64,000 nucleotides of DNA from Branchiostoma floridae (Eukaryota; Chordata; Leptocardii; Amphioxiformes; Branchiostomatidae): positions 21,323,980-21,387,979 of the forward strand of contig NC_049991.1 in assembly GCF_000003815.2 (NCBI RefSeq), in the 5' to 3' direction. Positions 10,352-22,400 of this stretch are shown piece after piece (position 1 is the first letter of the stretch; every line of letters begins with the position of its first letter). The notes below the pieces were generated by a model. The model was not told the origin of the DNA. It saw only the letters and a program-made list of their open reading frames with translations, and made no database searches. Position numbers and translations under genes: made by a program.

Positions 10352-11018
10352 TGTAACGGATAGAAAATAGTGAATTATACTTCATGTTGAAATATAGTGT
10401 AACTGTGGTTAGCTGTAGGCAACAGGAAGTGAGTAGAAGACATTATAGTCAGTGGTCAGTTCTTGGAACAGGCCAGACCTGTTTGCCTGACTAATAGGTA
10501 ACTTATCTAGGTCAAGTCCCAGCAGGAGAGGGCATCCCCAGTTTTGGGATGTGACGTAGGACCAGATAGACCATGTCCATATTTGGTACAGAGGAGCCCT
10601 TGGTTCCTTTTATGGACATAGAAGAACTAGGAACTCTAAGAAAGTACCTGGTGATAATAGTCTTAGGAATGTATGAGTAATATTACGTAGGAGGACTTCC
10701 TGTCCAGTTACATATAAAAAGACACCAAAGTTCCCTGACTTGGTCAGTCTGTTCGAGTCGGCCAGTCAGTGTGTTTGTGAGACCAAGAAGTGCAGTCAGT
10801 TGTAGAAGGAAGTCTGCCCGTCTGTTTGTGTTCGACTGGTCAAGTAAGTCAGAGCTATTGTATACACAACGCAATGTCCTAATGTGTTAATTGTTGATAG
10901 TGTAACAGTTATAGTGTTGTTTCCGTCTTAACTTGTCTTGGTAATAAACTGCTATACACAAGAATACAGAATCCTGTGAACGAACATTATTTCTGGTTGA
11001 GAACTGGGTATCGTTACA
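10352..11018 (+). repeat. 3' LTR
   Basis: 667 bp with no difference from the 5' LTR found on reading through both, followed by the second GCAG target copy at 11019-11022. It supplies the polyadenylation signal AATAAA for the element transcript. Confidence 0.95.
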
Positions 11019-11022
11019 GCAG

Positions 11023-11549
11023 AGAGCACCCGGTTCCCAGGCTAGTAAAGTTACGGAGTGTGTCACGGCAAGCTGTATGTACTGCTGGAAGTCATTCGCT
11101 ACGCCCGGTGGACATTTCGTAAATGATGCGCGGATCATCAAACAGGCGCAGTTTTCTCTTTAATACCTCTTACTGATTGGTTTAACTAGGAGCTCCAATT
11201 TAGATCGCACACTTGGCTTCCGTATCTCTTCAGAACACATGTGCAGAAGAGTTCCATGACGGGAATTTTAACAAGTTATACCAGGATATAAACTCATCCT
11301 TAAACGTAGGCACGTAGGTTTTACGTTTGTTTATTAGTGACCCTTTTAAAACTGCCGGTTTATTACAGATAACCTTGACCTCTTGTGATTTCCTCTACGT
11401 TTTGTTCTGTATCAGCGTTTTACGACGCAATCTGTAGCAAATGTTTCCCGGAATTCGAGTTTAACGTTACAGTCGTAAAGGAGATACAAATAGCCCACAA
11501 AGAGGTTCCCGGAAATTTGTGTTTAAAGATATGTTCGTAAAGAACTCAC
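11023..11549. other. No gene recognised
   Basis: Unique AT-rich sequence between the retrotransposon and the next MITE. No supported frame, RNA gene or repeat was seen. Confidence 0.4.
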
Positions 11550-11981
11550 TAGGGGTGGGCACTGGTACAGGAAATTCAAGTACAGGTACGGTCCAGGTCC
11601 GGACCTGATTATCTGTGAAAACTTGTAAATCGACGATACTCAAAACAAGGGTGCATTTGGCTACAAAGAAATCTATTTGGGAAAAAAAAACGAATTCTAC
11701 TGGAGTTTTAAATCCTGTTTTCATATAAATAACTCCAATGCCACTGTTAAGTTAAACCAAGTTTTACTGTAGAAACTTGGTAAAAATGACTATCAACTCT
11801 CCTCTAGGGTCGCTCTTGTTATTTTCTTGGACGAGTAAGCCCCAAACACGAGAACGCCTGCCGGCATAATCTTCCTAGTTTCTTATCAGTCCAAAATGCT
11901 CTTTTTTCAGGTGCTTTTTTTTCTGGACCGGTCCAACAAGAAAAACGTTTTGTACCAGTACCATACCAGTACCCACCCCTA
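11550..11981. mobile_element. hAT-like non-autonomous element
   Basis: TIRs TAGGGGTGGGCACTGGTAC and GTACCCACCCCTA, with inner GGTCCGGACCTG and GGACCGGTCC blocks. Related elements are at 45340-45777 (perfect 8-bp duplication) and 32185-32491. Flanks here, GAACTCAC and GAAGACAC, are an imperfect 8-bp pair. There is no transposase. Confidence 0.7.
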
Positions 11982-12003
11982 GAAGACACCTAATCTAGAA
12001 GAC

Positions 12004-12222
12004 TAAAGGCGGACTCTCACTGCACTTGCGGCACCGGTGCGGCACTGCGGGGTTCGTAGATGACTCAACGAATTTCAGAGATAAGGAACGAATTTTCTTC
12101 CGTTTTGTGTATTTTGGTGTCTTCTAATGCTCAAAAATCGCGAAAATAACAAAACAGTGCCGCAGTGAACGAACGCCGCAGTGCCGCACCGGTGCCCCAA
12201 GTGCAATGAGAATCCACCTTTA
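12004..12222. mobile_element. MITE, same family as 2456-2660
   Basis: Inverted ends TAAAGG(C/T)GGACTCTCACTGCAC, with an inner CACCGGTGC inverted pair. The interior ACTCAACGAATTTCAGAGAT block matches the 2456 copy. Confidence 0.65.
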
Positions 12223-12604
12223 GGGTGACCCGGTATGCTTGGCTGTAGCAAATTAACCTTTCCCTACTGACACTACTAGCTATTTGAAAAGGTCACCATG
12301 TTTTCCCTGCTGCTGCAAGACTCGTAGCTCGTTACTGTAATGGCTCCGTTGCCCTTAGGTTAGGTTGGAGAGTATTGTATAACGTTGGTTCAAGAGACGC
12401 CGTTTCCTCCTTGATTGCTTCAGGAATAAACTGCAATTATATTCCCCGAGTAGTACTCATAAAAGTCGTCAGAGCAACTTAGCCCGAGGAAGTAGTTACG
12501 TAAGTTTGTTCTATTATTTAGCTGGGTGGAAATAACGGGCAAAGTTGAACAGGCACCAGAGGATAGACAGGGCACTCCAAACACTGAAGAGGAGATTTAA
12601 GTAT

Positions 12605-13025
12605 GCAATAGGGCTGGCTGTAGATGACAATAGTTTATTTGCAAAATCATGCCCGATGGCTAATTGCACATACAGTCTCAAGAACTAAGAGAAGTAAATA
12701 GAGTGATACATAAAACTAGTGTCTAATCAACTACATGATACTATGGATACTATTGTCGGATTTGCCTTTGCCTTTGAAGGCAGTGGTTAATGAACTGTCC
12801 CACGTTCTGTATGATGGTGGGGTTTTGTGCTTTTAGTAGAAATATAGTCTTTTGGTGATCATTTATAAGGTGGTAAAAGCTTGGTGAAATAGTTACAACT
12901 GTTTGAAATAATGTATTTCTTTCGGTTTCATAGTGGGTACACTGACTGATAAAATGATTTTTATTTTCCGCTGCATTTATTGAGCAATATGTACACAATC
13001 TCTCGTGGACAGGGAGCTGTTTATG
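12605..13025 (-). mobile_element. LINE 3' end, CR1-like tail family
   Basis: On the minus strand, the last about 85 codons of a LINE ORF2 (12750-13022). The zinc-like CTYC...HFISQC motif and the terminus NVGQFINHCLQRQ are followed by the 3' tail ending in ATGCCCGA(T)GG...TTTGCAAATAA-type sequence. It is 5' truncated. The same family is at 43170-43590 and 52765-53340, and its tail at 23085-23200. These C-terminal cysteine motifs are typical of reverse transcriptases of CR1/L2-type LINEs; the clade is inferred. Confidence 0.8.
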
Positions 13026-13750
13026 GATAGATAAACAGAACGTGCTGGGCGTCTCTCACTGCCTCACGAGTCGCAAGGATTGGTACCCTCTAAGTCTGAG
13101 TCTTTAGATGTCTGAGTGAAAGAATATTGACAGAGAAAAAGGCAAGAGCAAAGTGGTCCTGACTGAAAGCCATTGTCGTCAAGATGCGGTTTCGCTCTCT
13201 GCGCGCTTCGTTAATACTGCATTACGCAATAGCCCTTCGGCTGAAATCTAGCTCTTTACTTGAGATGATAGTCATAAAATGGTAGTCTGGTTCCTTTGGT
13301 TGACGCAGATGTTACAAAAAGGAGGATGAGCCTGTCGTAATTACGCTTGATGCGCGCATGTGTGATTGTCGTCGAGAGCGAAACAGTCATCACCACTCAT
13401 GGCCACGGTCTTTAAAGCTTTCCCACCATCCGCAGTACGATTCTATGGCTTCATCCGATAACTGTTAGCAATTTGTTACGGTACTTAATGGATCTGAAGA
13501 GTTGTCTTTGCCCGGCGTCTGCAGGAATTCGGGCAGCTCCAGACGGTCATGCGGCATATCTCTTGTCGGCTCGTGGTTTTTATCGGGGCTCCTGGAGTAT
13601 CTGTTAAACTCCGTCCAAGTTCATTACCGCGGCTGGAGGTCCGGCAGCCTGGCGCCTGGTCGACTCACCTGGTGGACACTTTGTGTCCGCGCGGTGTAAG
13701 GCTAGTTCACCTTTATCCGCAGGGTAACCTATATTCGTTGCGTTTACACA
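13026..13750. other. No gene recognised
   Basis: Mixed-composition sequence. Short open frames (for example 13502-13699, plus) match nothing I know. No repeats were identified. Confidence 0.4.
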
Positions 13751-13759
13751 CACGGTATT

Positions 13760-13852
13760 AAGGGATATCAAGTCGACTGACGGTGGTTTCAAGTTGTAAT
13801 ATGTTCAAACTTTTGTAGTTTGAAACTGTCGTCCGTCGACTTGATATCCCTA
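13760..13852. repeat. 93-bp hairpin (foldback)
   Basis: AGGGATATCAAGTCGAC near the left end pairs with GTCGACTTGATATCCCT near the right, with imperfect pairing inward through TTGAAAC. Almost the whole element is palindromic. Probably a small foldback MITE; no target duplication is clear. Confidence 0.7.
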
Positions 13853-15984
13853 AATACTCGTTTTTGATAGCAGCGGATATAAATTTACGTTACCCTGTGT
13901 TACCCACTGTTTTCATCTAGATCGAAATAGTTTGGCTTGCACATTTTGCAGTGTCTGTATTCAATGTGCTTCCTGCACATTTCATGTATACATTAAGACA
14001 TGGGTTGTTTTCACCATATTCCAAGGAATTCCAAGGACGTTATATCCTTGGGAATTCGAACCACGGAAACAGAGGCAGCAACTTCCAGCAGCGATGGATG
14101 ACAAAGAGAGGTGGAGGAAACTAGTTATGCGGAGATTTCGAGCGAGCTCGCCGGAGTTAGTGAGTGAGTGAGTCAAACTAGTTGGTGCAGGTGTGTTTCT
14201 CAAACATTTTCCTATGTATGAAACCCATTTCTTTGGATTTCAAAGCCTCCAAACCTTATTAGGAAGTTGGATCAGGCATAACATTTATCTAGCCCCAGAA
14301 ATAGCGCGGTTCATTTCAAAGCACTGGGTATGAAAAAAGATTGAAGCATAAATACTCAGAGACACTCGGTCCAAAATAGACTGTTTTATTGTAACAGCTG
14401 GTGCGGTACACATGATGTGAGTACAAAACGGTTTGTGCTTGATTAGGCGTTACAGGGGTTGTCACACAACGTTTCAATCAACATAGTGGGCGAAGGGTAC
14501 AAACTCTTCGCGTTTAGATATTCTTGTCTTGTTCTGTACAGACAACAAACACCATGTATGTGGTCAGAACTATGACATCATCTTCATGGAAAAAAGTCTA
14601 CTCCTTCCAACTTTGATGTATCTTCTAACCCGTCAATAGTACAAAATTGTCAATTAGCAATCCTGTTATAAAGATAATATAAATGTGTGCATATTGTATA
14701 TACATATATATATATTCATATCTTCCTTTTACAGTGATTGATTTACACATTTCGTACACTTCTTCACTTGTTTCCAATAGCATGTCTTTACCCGCGAATT
14801 TGTTCGAATACTTGGCTACCGCTACATTGATTCATGTCACAAACAAAACGTTAATTAACTAAGTTACCATGATTTTTTTAAAGTATTTACATATACATTC
14901 ATATTTATACAACCATTTAAAACTTGGCTTTAAGTTCATTTTATTCATTATAGGATCAAATGAAATTGAAACTATATACAGTTGCCCTTTGTCCCATTTA
15001 TTGCTTCTTATTTTATCACGACCAAGAATCTGTGATAACCAGAATCGCCCTTCTTATAACACACGACCAATCTTCAACCAGCCCTTTGTTCGGGGTTTTT
15101 GCATCAGGAAGTTCATTCATTTTTTCCCAGTTCCTACTCTTGATGTGATAAAAATGTACATCGTGTGACTGGATACACATAGCCTTTAGGTGACCGTCTC
15201 CTACTTCTTCGTTTTACCTACTGCTCTCTATGAAAAATTGAGTTATTAGGAGTTACATACGTGTTAGCTGCAAAATTGGAAATGTTCTTCATTTTTCCGA
15301 GCATTTGAGGTCACAAACTTCTGGTATATTTCTGGATGTAAAATTGACCAATTTTTACCAACTCTTTTTGCAGACCGTGTCTTTTCCTGTTCGATGCCTG
15401 TATGGCCGTTCCTATTATCAGCCAGGGGAGTTCTCAACCGAATGTTCAAGTCTCAGTGCATACAAGATTCAGCCAGTCAGTACAACCCTTGGTACTCAAG
15501 TCTTCGTCTAATAGTTCATTACGAGTCTCTAGTTAGTATTAGAGTCAGGGGCCCTCGGTTTTTTCTTGGTGACACCCCATTGAGACTAATTCAGTTACAT
15601 CGTATTCTGAATGAAATGATCATTGACAGGAATCTCTCGCGACCCTTTCAGTAACCACACACTCCCGAATTCCCAGAGAATGGCCTGGGACTGCTGTCAA
15701 ATGGAGCTGTCATCGACTCAGGAACTTCTGTCCTTCAAACTTCTCCTATTATGATACTAACACGTTCTATCTGACGACCTCTGTATATAAACGACAGCAT
15801 ACAGATGCGTCTCTAGATGATTGGCAATTTGTTTCATTGTGATTGTGTCCTTGTTTTCATGTTGCATATGTTATTTACTTGTGATTGTGTTGCATGCTTA
15901 TTGTAGACGATCTTCAACGACATCTATCTTTGTGGTGAAATTTGATAAACAAAACAACAACAACAACAAATAGAGCCCTCAGAA
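13853..15984. other. No gene recognised
   Basis: AT-rich, with a short (AT)n at about 14700-14716 and GAGT repeats at 14158-14172. Several 60-100 codon frames on both strands show no recognisable domain, splice structure or codon bias. Confidence 0.4.
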
Positions 15985-16255
15985 GGCGGTGCCCTCAGAA
16001 AATCACTTCGAAAGCGGCGCCTGAGCTGGATAGGCCACGTCATGAGACTTGCACCAGACAGACTGGCCTAACCAGATCATGCGGTTGGAGACGCAGAGGT
16101 CGCCCTACGATGAACTACAGACAGACCATCGAGAGGGACCTCCAATCAGCTAACATCAGCTGGAAGGATGTGAGGAGGATGGCTGCCGACAGAGCCTGCT
16201 GGGCCCACCTGACTGCCTTATGTGTCGGAGAACACCGGAGCCCCTAAGTCTAAGT
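15985..16255 (+). pseudogene. LINE ORF2 C-terminal fragment (RTE-like), frameshifted
   Basis: Two frames on the plus strand give a LINE C-terminus: RRLSWIGHVMRL, then after a frameshift GRPTMNYRQTIERDLQ, ISWKDVRRMAADRACW and a short end. This 'RLxWxGHVxRM ... GRP ... DRxxW' pattern is typical of non-LTR retrotransposon tails. It ends in TAAG repeats (16238-16262), consistent with an RTE-type tandem tail. It is inactive and only the 3' end is present. It lies just beyond the 3' end of the receptor gene on the opposite strand. Confidence 0.75.
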
Positions 16256-16263
16256 AAGTAAGT

Positions 16264-16333
16264 CCTCAGAAGGCGTACGAGACGGTATCGACGAGAACCC
16301 TCAGAAGGCGTAGGAGACGGTAGCGACCGGGAC
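16264..16333 (-). repeat. Tandem copy of the receptor's stop-codon end
   Basis: CCTCAGAAGGCGTA occurs at 16264 and again at 16299, 35 bp apart. Read on the minus strand, the real exon ends VPVATVSYAF-stop and the downstream copy reads VLVDTVSYAF-stop. So the last about 11 codons and the stop have been duplicated downstream. A shorter third match is near 15973. Confidence 0.8.
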
Positions 16334-16427
16334 CATCTCTCCGTCGGGGGAGGCCGGGGACACCTCCGCCCGCCGCCGCCCCCGCAGCCCGGTCACGGTC
16401 GTGCGGGACTTCTTCTTCTTCCGCTCT
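16301..16427 (-). CDS. GPCR exon 6: C-terminal tail
   Basis: Acceptor with a good polypyrimidine tract (TTTTTCCCTCTATCAG). It completes R311 and adds 41 residues: a basic helix-8 region (ERKKKKSR), an Arg-rich stretch, several Ser/Thr and the end ATVSYAF, then TGA. The phase fits exon 5 exactly and the frame is open to the stop. No palmitoylation cysteine follows TM7 other than C309. Confidence 0.8.
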
Positions 16428-19400
16428 CTGATAGAGGGAAAAACGGAAGGTCTTGTCGTGAGTGCACGAACACAGTAATGTTGTTTCTTAGGCTCTTTTC
16501 TATTTCCTCTAGCGATTCAGGTTGAACTGAGTACCTAGCTTCGGTTAGGGGAATCTCTCGAACAAACGTAAAGCCAAAGGTCCTGTGTTTGAGGATAGGC
16601 ACACTTTTAGCACGGTAAGGAACCCAACAAAGAGAATGGGTCATTTCCGATGGAGTGGATCAAAACCTATAGTCCGACCTCAAGCAGTTTTCACTTTAAT
16701 ATACTGTATGAAATCAGTACGCACCAGTTTATTGCACTTTGCCGGTTTTACGTATCTAACAAATAGATGCGATAGGTGTGTTAGGAAACTGCTATATTCA
16801 CAACAGATAGAAAAAGAGATGCATAAGTAGCCAATAGATAGCTCACCTGAAGTACTGATACAGGTAAATAACGCATAACTCACCTGACGCACAGGTAGAT
16901 GATGGGGTGCGCGGAGCTGTTGAGGTACGTCAGTCCGACCAGGCAGATCTGCACGTACAGGATGGACCTGTCAGCCGGCAGGGCGGAGTGGTAGTACAGC
17001 AGCTGCAGAACTCCGAACGGCAGCCAGCAGATGTAGAACATTACCGTCACCGCGAGAACCTGTACAGAACGACACAGAACATCACAGTCACTGCAAGGAC
17101 TTGGACAGAACAACACAAAACGTCGCCGTCACCTCCAGAACCTACACAGAACAACATAGAACATCACCGTCACTGCACGGAACAAGATAGGATAACACAG
17201 AACACTACCTGAACCTACACAGAATAACACAGAACATCGCCGTCACCGCGAGAACCTACACAGAACAACATAGAACATCGCCGTCATCGCCAGAAAGACA
17301 TTGAACATCGCCGTCACCACCAGAACCTACACAGAACAACATAGAACATCGTCGTCATCGCCAGAAAGACATTGAACATCGCCGTCACCACCAGAACCTA
17401 CACAGAACAACATAGAACATCACCGTCACCGCGAGAACCTACAGAGAACAACATAGAACATCACCGTCACCGCCAGAACCTAAACAGAACAACACAGAAC
17501 ATTACCGTCACCGCCAGAACCTAGACAGAACGACATAGAACATCACCGTCACCACCAGAACATACACAGAACGACATAGAACATTACCGTCACCGCCAGA
17601 ACCTAAACAGGACAACATAGAACATCAGCGTCACCGCCAGAACCTACACAGAACAACATAGAACATCGCCGTCATCGCCAGAACGACATTGAACATCACC
17701 GTCACCGCGAGAACCTACACAGAACAATATAGAACATCACCGTCACCGCCAGAACCTACACAGAACAACATAGAACATCACCGTCACTGCAAGGACTTGG
17801 ACAGAACAACACAAAACGTCGCCGTTACCTCCAGAACCTACACAGAACAACATAGAACATCACTGTCACCGCCAGAACCTAAACAGAACCACATAGAATA
17901 TCAGCATCGCCGCCAAAACCTATACAGAACGACAAAGAACATCACCGTCACTGCAAAGATTTATACAAAACAACATGGAAAAGCGACAACGCCAGAACCT
18001 AGACAGGCCAACGTTAGAAATTGGAACATTCGCGTCACCGCTGGAGCCTAGACAGAAAAACATAGAACGTTAGTGTCACTGCAAAGATCTAGACAGAAAA
18101 ACATAGAACGTTAGTGTCACTGCCAAGACCTAGACAGAACAACATAGTACGTCTCCGGCAACGCCAGAACCTAAACAGAACAACATAGAACATCACCAGC
18201 TGGACAGAAACTTGGACATCATTCCTTCCTAAGGCCCCCTTTCCACTTGACGGCGCTCTCACGGCGCTCTCGCTGCGATGGAAAATTGGCCAGAGCGCGG
18301 TGAGAGCGCCGCGACGCCAGAAAAACTGCTCAAGTGGAATCTCTCCGGCGACCCCAGCGCGCTCTCACCGCGACGAAAAACTAAAATGTCAGCATCTTTT
18401 TATGAGCTAGCAAAGTTTCGAAAGATAACTCAACGAATTTAAGAGATAAAGAACGAATCTTTTGACGTATAGTGTATTTTGGTATCTTTGAAGTCATCCT
18501 TTTACGTCTTACATAACATTCAAAGTATAAAATCAAGGCTGTGAACGAATCCAATTTTTGTCACTGTACGGTCACTCAGCCTGAAATATACACGTTTGTC
18601 TTGCTGACTTTTCCTTAAATCTGTCATGTAGCTTGTTCAAAATAAATTTCTTTATCATGACACGTTATTAGTGTTAATCATACAACACTGAAACACTTCA
18701 AATTAATTAAAAATAGGACTTCAATAATCTAAATATACAGATGATGAACATAAAAACTTAAAACAAGTTGAAAAATAATAAACCGTTGTTTATTTAAACT
18801 TTGGTTATTCCTTCTCGGTTTGTTTTATTGTAAATCATTGGTACATTTTTAACATTTCTCCGGGTTCTGTCTGTGTCAAATATACTTCTACACGAACCGC
18901 GGTTGAGAGCGCCGAGAGAGCGCGGTGAGAGCGCCGTCTTAGCTAAATTGGTATCATAAACCATTGTTGAGGCCTATTGCGCTCGCCGCGCTCGCTGTGC
19001 GCTCTCTTGGCGCTCACGGCGCTCTCTTGGCGCTCTCTTGGCGCTCTCTCTGCGCTCATCGTTGGATCGCCGACCACGGCGCTCTCACGGCGACTGTTTT
19101 GAGTAGGTTCAAAACAGTCGCGGAGGTGATGGCGACCATGGCGACCTTGGCGCTCCCACCGCGCTCTCTGCGCGCTCCCATGGCGATTTTGGCGATCCCA
19201 CCGAGCTCTCACCGCGCTCTTCCCAATTTGAGGTCGCAGAGAGAGCGCCGCGAGAGCGCCGTCCTAGTGGAAAGGGGGTATAAGCGCACACTGATTCTGT
19301 CTACCATCGACATTATTTGATGTACGTACAAAAATCAGCGTTCTGTTTTCAACAAAGCATTGCATCCTGAATGTGAAATAATATGTACGAGACGACACGG

Positions 19401-22400
19401 CTTACCATTTTGGCCACGCGCCGTTTGTCCTTGTTGCTCTTGGAGCTGTTGGAAGCCGGCGCGACTGCAGTACAGAGTTTGGTCACCATGCGGCCGTAGC
19501 ACACGCTGACCACCAGCAGCGGGATGGGGAACGCCAGCACAAACGTCGCTGTCATGTAGGCCCTGCCGCCGGACAAAAACGGACGAACGGGTCAAGGAAT
19601 GAATGAACAAACGAATGAGTGAGTGAGTGAGTGAGTGACTGAGTGACTGAGTTAGTGAGTGAATGAGTGAGTGTGTGAGTGACTGAGTGAGTGAGTGAGG
19701 GACTGAGGGAGCGAAACGATTCACCAACTAAGGAAGGAAGGAAAGAACAGACGAATGAATGAGAAATTGAACTATCAAATGAATGAATGAATGAATGAAT
19801 GAATGAATGAATATATAATAATGAAATACTATACAGATGGAGCACTTTGTATTTGTGCCATTTGTTATCTCATGTCACTTCAGAAAAATTGAATAATACG
19901 GACAGAGAGATTACAAATCTATTTTCAAATGATACAGCAATTGTGCCCTCCCCACTTAATGACTGTCCTCCTCACCTCTTGCTGTTCTCAGAGGGCCAAT
20001 CCACGATGCAGGTCTCTATGGACGCACCACCGGGTAACTCCACTGTATCCATCCGCGTGAACACGGCGATGGGCAGAGACAGAATCAGGCTGATCAGCCA
20101 CACAAGCACCACGGAGAGTCTGGACATTGGGAACAATCGATCAATTAATAATTAATAACTGTGCAGAGAGAGAACCAGCCACACAAGCACCACGGATAGT
20201 CTGGAAATTGGGAACAATCAATCAATTAATAACTAATCAATAATCAATAACTGTGCAGAGAGAGAACCAGGCTGTTCAGCCACACAAGCACCACGGAGAG
20301 TCTGGACATCGGGAACAATCATTATATTAGTATTTAAACAATAGTCAATAACTGTATCTAGACAGAACCAAGCTGGCCAGTCATACAAACACCAAGGATA
20401 GGACATGGTCTGGACATGGGATCGATCCATCGCTTATCAATCAAAATAATCGATATCTGTACACAGAGAGAGAGATCCAAGCAGACCAGCCACACAAGCA
20501 CCACGGATAATCTGGACATTGATAACAAGCAATTGATAATCAATCAATATATAGATAATCGATAACAGAGAGAGCAGCAAACAGACCAGCCACACGCAGA
20601 CGCACCATGGACTGTTTAAGAGTGTGCTGACCGCGGAGACAGACAACAACAAGGTTCCCCATCACTCACGGCCATCTATTTGCAGCAGAGAGACCCGCAG
20701 AGGACTTAACCCCAATGAAGAGTTTGACCCTAATGAAAACGGCTGAATTGTTTTCCGGGAAGGAAAGACGTATGGGAGCGGCCTGTGCGGAATGGTAAAA
20801 CCGCTTACGACAAACCCAATAAACTTGGTTCTACGGAAGCCATACTCTGGGGGCTGGACATCTAATGCAATGTTGTTCACCTTGTAGTACAAAGTGGTAC
20901 CTTGTCATCAAGATTCTTTGCTGTATCAGTATCAGGGTATATTTTTACTGGAAGGGGTCGCCATCCCTTCTGTCCCAGTCACCTCCTCGAACACGCGACC
21001 CTGATTGAACGTCCATTCCCAAAGATGGGAGCAGCCCCAGCAGAGATGGCCTACCCAGGATTTGAACCTCCCAGTTACCAATTAATTGGAACTAGAAGCT
21101 CAGCTTTAAATGCTGCTTCCAGCTGAGATACAGGGACATCTCTCAAACGTCTAATGCAAGACTGTGGTGAAAGGGCGTGGGCGTGAGCAACCATCTTTTA
21201 TATACTCGTGTGGGCGTAAGCATGCATCTTTAAGAGGCCGTGGGATTCTTAAGATTGAGCAGATGGCCGAGATGGTTTATTCACTTATCAATCATTTATC
21301 AACGACAAAGAGTAAACAGGTATAACAAGATGTCAAAGTGGCGTCGGGCGTGGCGTAACTGGTAGAGCGGTCACCTCGGAATCTAGAAGTCCCGGGTTCG
21401 ATCCCCGCCGCCGACGTTGTGCCATTGGGAGGTAACAGAAAAGACTACCTTTACCTTCTGTCTGTACCGTGTATGTGGCACTGTTGATATGAGTTACAAA
21501 AACTTGAGTGCAGTGCCACATTGTCCTCGTCTGTCCAAAAGAAAAGAAAGAAAAAGATGTCAAACTCACACGTCTTCAGTACGAATAACAGCCTCAGATT
21601 TCAGAAGACTACACTTTTACGGTCTACTTGCTTCTCGTTTTGATGGTATGTTTTTATATTTCAGCCATACATAGTATGGTGAAATATATTGTATTCGTAA
21701 TGTTTCTTTCTTTCTTTCTTTCTTTCTCCTGTCAAATCTTCAAAGTGATTCATCTCCGCCGTTCCTGGACCGAATGACCTGAAATTTGGCACAAGGGTAG
21801 AGTGAGCCAATACCAAAATGTGTTTTTTTTCATTTTTTTCATATCTGCTCCTTAAATGATTTTATTAAGGTTTTATTGCAACTTTTGGACCAAAACTGTA
21901 TAATTTGGCCCCCTGTACCATGGTATTACATCCAAATGACCTGAAATTTGGGACAGAGGTGCCCTAGATACTTATTCAAAGGATCCATGTATAATATTTG
22001 GTATAAATCACTTCAAAATGGCTCCTTAAGGAGGTTTTTGTGGGCGAGTTTTGGATATGTGAGATTGAAGTGCCGAGGTCAACGACCTCTAGGTCATTCT
22101 GGTGTGTCAGGGCCACAGGTGTGCCAGGTAGATCCAATTATCTACCTACCTACCTATTCCATAGACATCCAGGTGGTTGGGGGACAAGGTAAATCCAATT
22201 AATGACCAGCCAATGAGCAAGCTCATTTTGCTGGAAGAGTCCATTGTTGGACAGGGGGTGTTTTTTAAATTTTACTTTTAGACTTTGGTGATAATGCCAA
22301 TGGTTTTTTTTTAGCAGAAGTGTTTTTGCACTGAACCACTTGACATAAGACTACTACTGGGACAGTCCATTTTTGCACATAAAGGGGATTTTAAAAAAAA

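Larger units (their letters stand above)
2893..11018 (+). mobile_element. Complete Ty3/gypsy-type LTR retrotransposon
   Basis: An 8126-bp element with two 667-bp LTRs that read as identical, TGTAACG...CGTTACA termini, and a 4-bp target duplication GCAG (2889-2892 and 11019-11022). Between the LTRs come a primer-binding site, gag, pol in the order protease-RT-RNase H-integrase, and a polypurine tract. This order places it in the Ty3/gypsy (Metaviridae) group. Both reading frames are intact, so the copy may still be capable of movement. No envelope frame exists between pol and the 3' LTR. Identical LTRs mean a very recent insertion. Confidence 0.95.

Noticed and set aside
17689..18051. 120-codon plus-strand frame rich in Thr/Glu/Gln
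   Set aside because: Artefact of the 41-bp array on the strand opposite the receptor gene.
19335..19845. Minus-strand frames rich in Ser/His/Thr/Leu
   Set aside because: They cross GAGT/GAAT microsatellites; only 19406-19562 is a real exon, in a defined splice frame.
21343..21415. Functional tRNA gene
   Set aside because: A and B boxes are present, but it is joined to a SINE body repeated at 62600 and does not fold as a standard tRNA.
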